64,000 bases of DNA from Ehretia macrophylla (lineage: Eukaryota > Streptophyta > Magnoliopsida > Boraginales > Ehretiaceae). Numbering within the stretch: the stretch's first letter is position 1; every line of letters begins with the position of its first letter. The DNA lies in the NCBI GenBank assembly GCA_037974665.1, contig CM075771.1, forward strand, positions 16,465,425-16,529,424, written 5' to 3'. Positions 58,968-64,000 of this stretch are shown here, piece by piece. The translations under genes and the position numbers were made by a program. A model generated the notes under the pieces. It did not search any database. It was not told the DNA's origin and worked only from the letters and a program-made list of their open reading frames with translations.

Positions 58968-59528
58968 GACATGTTTAGGGCACAAATCCCTCAAGTGTTG
59001 ACGGTACACAGTCCCAACCCAAAGAGATGGCTCATTCAAAAGGTCCAATGGGCTTAACGACAACCCATCTGCATCAACAATGCAGCATCCTCGGAAGACG
59101 TGATATCGACGCATTGTAGGGCCGTCTAATGTCCCGCGAGTTAAGTTGTTGTCCTTTTCGCGGCTTACGATGTACGATACAGGATCAAAAAATTGCGCAA
59201 TAGAATAAAAGTGGCCCAAAATTGATGAAATCGTTCGATTTTGGGCTCTGAAAACAGGCGCAGCCGAGCATGCTTGCTGCCCCCGCCGTAGAGATCTCGG
59301 AGAGCTTTTCAATAGTATGCTGTGCACCGCTTAACTACTTACGGAACAAAAGATATAGGCATCGGAGCGACGGAGACTTGGTCACAAGCCCCATGTCTAC
59401 GGTTTGTGGGCCCAACCTCTACGCCATGTGAAGTTGTCTTGCCCAAGATGCTGTGGGACTCGAGAATATAAATGTGATGGATAAAGCATTTTGGCAAGGC
59501 TAAATTGGGCAAAAAAAATTGAAAATAG

Positions 59529-59646
59529 GGGTGCAACACGAGGACTTCACAGGGGGTCACCCATCCTAGTACAACTCTCGTCGAAGCACGCTTAAATTCA
59601 GAGTTCTGATGGGATCCGGTACATTAGTGCTGGTAAGGTCGCACCC
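59529..59646 (-). rRNA. 5S rRNA copy 67
   Basis: 118 nt, about 9 differences. A box GAAGCACG...AAAT; IE and C box intact. The next copy is 629 bp on; about 50 bp of spacer are lost near 59847. Confidence 0.9.
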
Positions 59647-60157
59647 GTCATGTAGAGGGCGCAAATCCCTTACGTGTTGACGGTTCACAGTCGCAGCCCA
59701 GAGAGATGGCCTATTCAAAAGGTCCAATGGGCTTAACGACAACCCATCCACTTCAACAATGCAGCATCCTTGTAGGAAGTGATATTGACACGTTGTAAGG
59801 CCCTCTAAAGTCCCACGAGTTAGGTTGTCGTCCATATCGCGGCTCAAAGCTAATGAAAATGTTCGATTTTGGTCTCCTTAAAATAGGCAAAGCCGAGTAG
59901 GCTTGTTGCCCCAGTCGTAGAGCTCTCGAAGAGCTTTCCAACAGTATAGTATGCGTCGCGTAACTCCTTACGGATCAAAAGTTCTGGGCACCGGAGCGAC
60001 GGAGACTTGGTCACAAGCTCTACGCCCTCGGTTTGCGGGCCCAGCCTCTACGTGAAGCGAAGTTGTCTTGTCCAAGGTGCCGTGGGATTCAGTAATACAA
60101 ATGTGATGGATAAAGCATCTTGCCAAGCCTAACCGGGGCAAAAAAAATTGAAAAGGG

Positions 60158-60274
60158 GGGTGCAACACGACGACTTCCCACGGGGTCACCCATCATTGTA
60201 CTACTCTCTCCCAAGCACGCTTAACTTGTAGTTCTGATGGGATCTGGTGCATTAGTGCTGGTATGATCGCACCC
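60158..60274 (-). rRNA. 5S rRNA copy 68
   Basis: 117 nt (CTTGTAG in place of CTTCGGAG). A box intact; IE CTCTCT; C box side CATCATTG. Next copy 678 bp on. Confidence 0.89.
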
Positions 60275-60835
60275 GTCTTGTCGAGGGCACAAATCCCTTA
60301 TGTGTTGATGGTTCACAGTCCCAGCCATGAGATAGGGCGCATTCAAAAGGCCTAGTGGGCATAACGACAACCCATCTGCATCAACAACACAACATCCTTG
60401 CAAGACGTGATATCAACGTGTTGTAGGGCCCTCTAATGTCCCGTGATTTAAATTGTCGTCCTTTTGGCGACTCATGACGTACGCTCCGGGACGGAAAAAA
60501 TAAGCAAAAGAAGAAAAGTGGCCCGAAACTGATGAAAATGTTCAATTTTAGGCTTCGATAATAGGCGTAGCTGAGGTGGCTTGTTGCCCCCATCGTAGCT
60601 ATGTCGGAGAGCTTTCCAACGGTATGTTGTGCGCCACGTAACTCCTTACGGATCAAAAGTTATGGGCACTGGAGTGACGGATACTTGGTCACAAGCCCCA
60701 CGCCCTCGGTTTGCGGGCCCAACCTCTACGTGAAGTGAAGTTGTCTTGCCCAAGGTGCCGTGGGATTCCTTAATACAAATGTGATGGATAAAGCATTTTG
60801 CCAAGCCTAACCGGGGTAAAAAAAATTGAATGGGG

Positions 60836-60952
60836 GGGTGGAATACAAGGACTTCCTAGGGGGTCACCTATCCTAGTACTACTCTAGCCAAGCACCCTTA
60901 ACTACGGAGTTTTGATGGGATCCGGTGCATTAGTGCTGGTATGATCATACCC
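60836..60952 (-). rRNA. 5S rRNA copy 69
   Basis: 117 nt, about 12 differences. One base lost before the A box, CACCCTT inside it; IE CTCTAG; C box TCACCTATCCT. Its spacer resembles that two units later (62190). Next copy 676 bp on. Confidence 0.87.
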
Positions 60953-61511
60953 ATCATGTTGTGGGCACAAATCCTTTATGCGTTGACTGTTCACAGTCCC
61001 AGCCCAGAGAGAAGGCCCATTCAAAAGGCCCAATGGGCTTAACGATAACCCATCTACTTCAACAACGCAGCATCCTCGTAAGACGTGATATCGACACGTT
61101 GTAGGGCCCTGTAATATCCCGCGATTTAGGTTGTCATCCTTTTCCAGTTCACGATGTACGATTCAGGATGGAAAAATAGCGCAAAACAAGAAAAGTGGCC
61201 CAAAACCTATGAAAACATTCGATTTTGGGCTCTGAAAGCAGGCGCAGCCGGGAAGGCCTGTTGTCCCCGTCGTAGAGCTCTCGGAGAGCATTCCAACGGT
61301 ATGTGTGCGCCACCTAACTCCTTTCGAATCAAAAGTTATGCGCACCGGAGCGACAGAGACCTGGTCATAAGCCCCAAGCCCTCGGTTTCCAGGCCCAGCC
61401 TCTATGTGAAGTGGATTTGTCTTGCCCAAGGTGCCGTGGGATTCAATAATACAAATGTGATGGATAAAGCATCTTGCCAAGCCTAACCGGGGCAAATAAA
61501 AATTGAAAAGG

Positions 61512-61629
61512 GGGTGCAACACGAGGACTTCCCATGGGGTCACCCATCATTGTACTACTCTCACCCAAGCACGCTTAACTTCGTAGTTCTGATGGGATTT
61601 GGTGCATTAGTGCTGATATGATCGCACCA
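61512..61629 (-). rRNA. 5S rRNA copy 70
   Basis: 118 nt, about 9 differences. A box intact; IE CTCTCA; C box side CATCATTG. Next copy 678 bp on. Confidence 0.9.
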
Positions 61630-62189
61630 GTCATGTCGAGGGCATAAATCCCTTATGTGTTGACGGTTCACAGTCGCAGCCCAGAGATATGGCCCATTCA
61701 AAAGGCCCAATGGGCATAACGACAACCTATCTGCATCAACAACGCTACATCCTCGGTAGACGTGATATCGACACATTGTAGGGCCCTCTAATGTCCTGCG
61801 AGTTAGATTGTCATTCTTTTCACGACTCACAACGTACGCTCCGGGACGGAAAAAAATGCAAAAGAAGAAAAGTAGCCCAAAATTGATGAAAACGTTCTAT
61901 TTTTGGCTCTGATAACAGGCGTAGCTGAGCAGGCTTGTTGCCCCCGTCGTAGAGCTCTCGGAGAGCTTTCCAACGGTATGCTATGCGTCGTGTACCTCTT
62001 TACGGATCAAAAGTTAGACGCACCGGAACAATTGAGACCTGGTCACGAGCTCCACGCCCTCAGTTTGTGGGCCCAACCTTTACGTGAATCGAATTTTTCT
62101 TGCCCAAGGTGTCGAGGGATTCGGTAATACAAATGTGATAGATAAAGCATCTTGCCAAGCCTAACCGGGGTAAAAAAAATTGAATGTGG

Positions 62190-62306
62190 GGGTGCAACAC
62201 AAGGACTTCCCAGGGGGTCACCCATCCTAGTACTACTCTTGCCAAGCACGTTTAACTTCGGAGTTCTGATGGGATCCGGTGCATTAGTGTTGGTATGATC
62301 GTACCC
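62190..62306 (-). rRNA. 5S rRNA copy 71
   Basis: 117 nt, about 6 differences. One C lost before the A box, CACGTTT inside; IE CTCTTG; C box intact. Next copy 676 bp on. Confidence 0.91.
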
Positions 62307-62865
62307 ATCATGTTGATGGCACAAATCCCTAATGTGTTGACGGTTCACAATCCCAGCCCATAGATATGGCCCATTCAAAAGGCCCAATGGGGTTAATGAC
62401 AACCCATCTGCTTCAACAACGCAGCATCGTCGCAAGACGTGATATCGACGCGTTTTAGCACCCTCAAATGTCCCGCAAGTTAGGTTGTCGTCATTTTCGG
62501 GTTCACGATGTACGATCCAGGATGGAAAAACAGCACAAAAGAAGAAAAGTGGCCAGAAACCTATGAAAACGTTCAATTTTGGGCTCTGAAAACAGGCGCA
62601 GCCGAGAAGGCTTACCGCCCCCGTCGTGGAGCTGTTAGAGAGCTTTCGAACGGTATGTGTGCGCCGCTTAACTCCTTACAGATCAAAAGTTATGGGCTCT
62701 ATAGCGACGGAGACCTGGTCATAAGCCCCATGCCCTCGGTTTGTGGGCCCAGCCTCTACGTGAAGCGAATTTTTCTTGCCCAAGGTGCTGTGGCATTCGA
62801 TTATGCAAATGTGATGGATAAAGCATCTTGCCTAGCCTAACCGGGGCAAAAAACATTGAATGGGG

Positions 62866-62983
62866 TGGTGGAACACAAGGACTTCCCAGGGGGTCACCCA
62901 TCCTAGTACTACTCTCGGCCAAGCACGCTTAACTTCAGAGTTCTGATGGGATCCGGTGTATTAGTACTGGTATGATCATACCC
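62866..62983 (-). rRNA. 5S rRNA copy 72 (all three internal boxes intact)
   Basis: 118 nt, about 9 differences, none in the A box, IE or C box. The 3' end is altered (TGGTGGAAC), so terminal helix I is weaker. Next copy 679 bp on. Confidence 0.92.
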
Positions 62984-63544
62984 GTCATGTTGAGGGCACA
63001 AATCCCTTATGTGTTTACTGTTCACAGTCACATCCCAGAAAGATGACCCATTCAAAAGGCCCACTGGGCTTAACAACAACCCATCCACTTCAACAACGCA
63101 GTATCCTCACAAGACGTGATATCAACACGTTGTAGGGCCGTCTAATGCCCCGCGAGTTAGGTTGTCGTCCTTTTTTCGGCTCACGACGTACGATCCGGGA
63201 TCGAAAAATTGTGCAAAAGAATAAAAGTGGACCAAAATTGATGAAAACGTTCGATTTTGGGCTTCAAAAATAGTCGCAGCCTAGTAGGCTTGCTGCTCCC
63301 ATCGTAGAGCTCTCGGAGAGCTTTCCAACGGTATGCTGTGCACCACCTAACTACTTACGGATCAAAAGTTATTGGCACCGGAGTGACGGAGACCTGGTCA
63401 CAAGGCCCACACCCTCGGTTTGCGGGCCTAGCCTCTACGTCAAGCGAATTTGTCTTGCCCAATGTGCTGCGGGACTCGGCAATACAAATGTGCTGGATAA
63501 AGCATCTTGCCAATCCCAACCGGGGCAAAAAAAATTTAAAATGG

Positions 63545-63662
63545 GGGTGTAATATGATGACTTCCCAGGGGGTCACCCATCCTAGTACTACTCTCGCCCA
63601 AGCACGCTTAACTTCGGAGTTCTGATGGGATCCGGTGCATTAGTGCTGGTATGATCGAACCC
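63545..63662 (-). rRNA. 5S rRNA copy 73 (all three internal boxes intact)
   Basis: 118 nt with about 5 differences, four of them in the 3' end (GGGTGTAATATGAT) and one at the 5' end (CGAACCC). The core, with A box, IE and C box, is consensus. This is the last gene; its upstream spacer runs to the window edge. Confidence 0.94.
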
Positions 63663-64000
63663 GTCATGTTGAGGGTACACATCCCTTATGTGTTGACGGT
63701 TCACAGTCCCAGCCGAGAGAGATGGCCCATTCAAAAGGCTCAATGGGCTTAACGACAACCCATCTGCTTCAACAACGTAGCATCCTCTCAAGACGTGATA
63801 TCGACTCTTTGTAGGGCCGTCTAATGTCCCGCGAGTTAGGTTATCATCCTTTCGCCGCTCACAACATACGATCCGGGATTGCAAAACAGCGCGAAAGAAT
63901 AAAAGTGTCCCAAAACTGATGAAAACGTTAGATTTTGGATTCTGAAAACAAGCGCAGCCGAGCAGGATTTTTGCCCCCATCGTAGAGCTCTAGGAAAGCT

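Larger units (their letters stand above)
51133..64000 (-). repeat. 5S rDNA tandem array, right segment (19 copies)
   Basis: This continues the same array after the inserted retrotransposon, with the same strand, period and spacer. The first 269 bp complete the unit split at 41307, and the array runs off the right edge of the window. The segment contains the short units 59529-60157 (629 bp) and 58172-58849 (gene with a rearranged 3' end). Confidence 0.97.

Noticed and set aside
5718..64000. CRISPR-like or phage-type regular repeat array
   Set aside because: The period is 679 bp, the repeated part is eukaryotic 5S rDNA, and plant retrotransposons are inserted. No short direct repeats with unique spacers are present.
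5718..64000. Cassandra-type TRIM retrotransposons, which carry 5S-like sequence in their LTRs
   Set aside because: Here the 5S genes are in a head-to-tail array with a constant spacer, with no PBS, PPT or target duplications around each copy.
5718..64000. Linked 35S rDNA (18S/5.8S/26S) as in some plants with joined rDNA types
   Set aside because: No large-subunit or small-subunit rRNA phrases were seen in any spacer.

Overview
This window is plant nuclear DNA. It is almost entirely a tandem 5S ribosomal DNA array, invaded by two related Ty3/gypsy LTR retrotransposons. No ordinary protein-coding gene is visible. An angiosperm is likely: the 5S gene has the plant form of the A box, IE and C box, the spacer carries a plant-type upstream signal, and the intact transposon looks like a Tekay/Del chromovirus primed by initiator tRNA-Met. 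The species cannot be named from sequence alone.

Layout. (1) 1-5717 is the 3' part of a plus-strand gypsy element: gag zinc knuckles, a decayed internal region, a polypurine tract at 2076-2091 and a 3.6 kb 3' LTR ending at 5717. (2) 5718-41307 is a 5S array with 53 full-length copies and one truncated copy. All copies are transcribed from the minus strand, and the basic unit is about 679 bp (118 bp gene plus about 560 bp spacer). (3) 41308-51132 is a complete but dead minus-strand element of 9,825 bp. It has 2.4 kb LTRs, a 5 bp target-site duplication (CGCAG), PBS, gag, protease, RT, RNase H, integrase with a chromodomain-like tail, and PPT. (4) 51133-64000 continues the same array with 19 more copies. 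Removing the element and one TSD restores a normal 678 bp unit.

The 5S array is unusually heterogeneous. By eye, no copy equals the window consensus; most carry about 6-13 changes in 118 nt, and only four of 73 keep the A box, IE and C box all intact. Superimposed on the monomer are higher-order duplications with periods of about 3.75 kb and 4.07 kb (six units each), a 152 bp identical patch three units apart, recurrent short units, one lost gene and one half gene. This looks like an old or silenced 5S locus that has escaped homogenisation. It would not be expected to be the main source of 5S rRNA.

The main biological interest is array evolution: higher-order repeats, conversion tracts, a shared C-box variant class, and decay by C-to-T change in both the array and the transposon.
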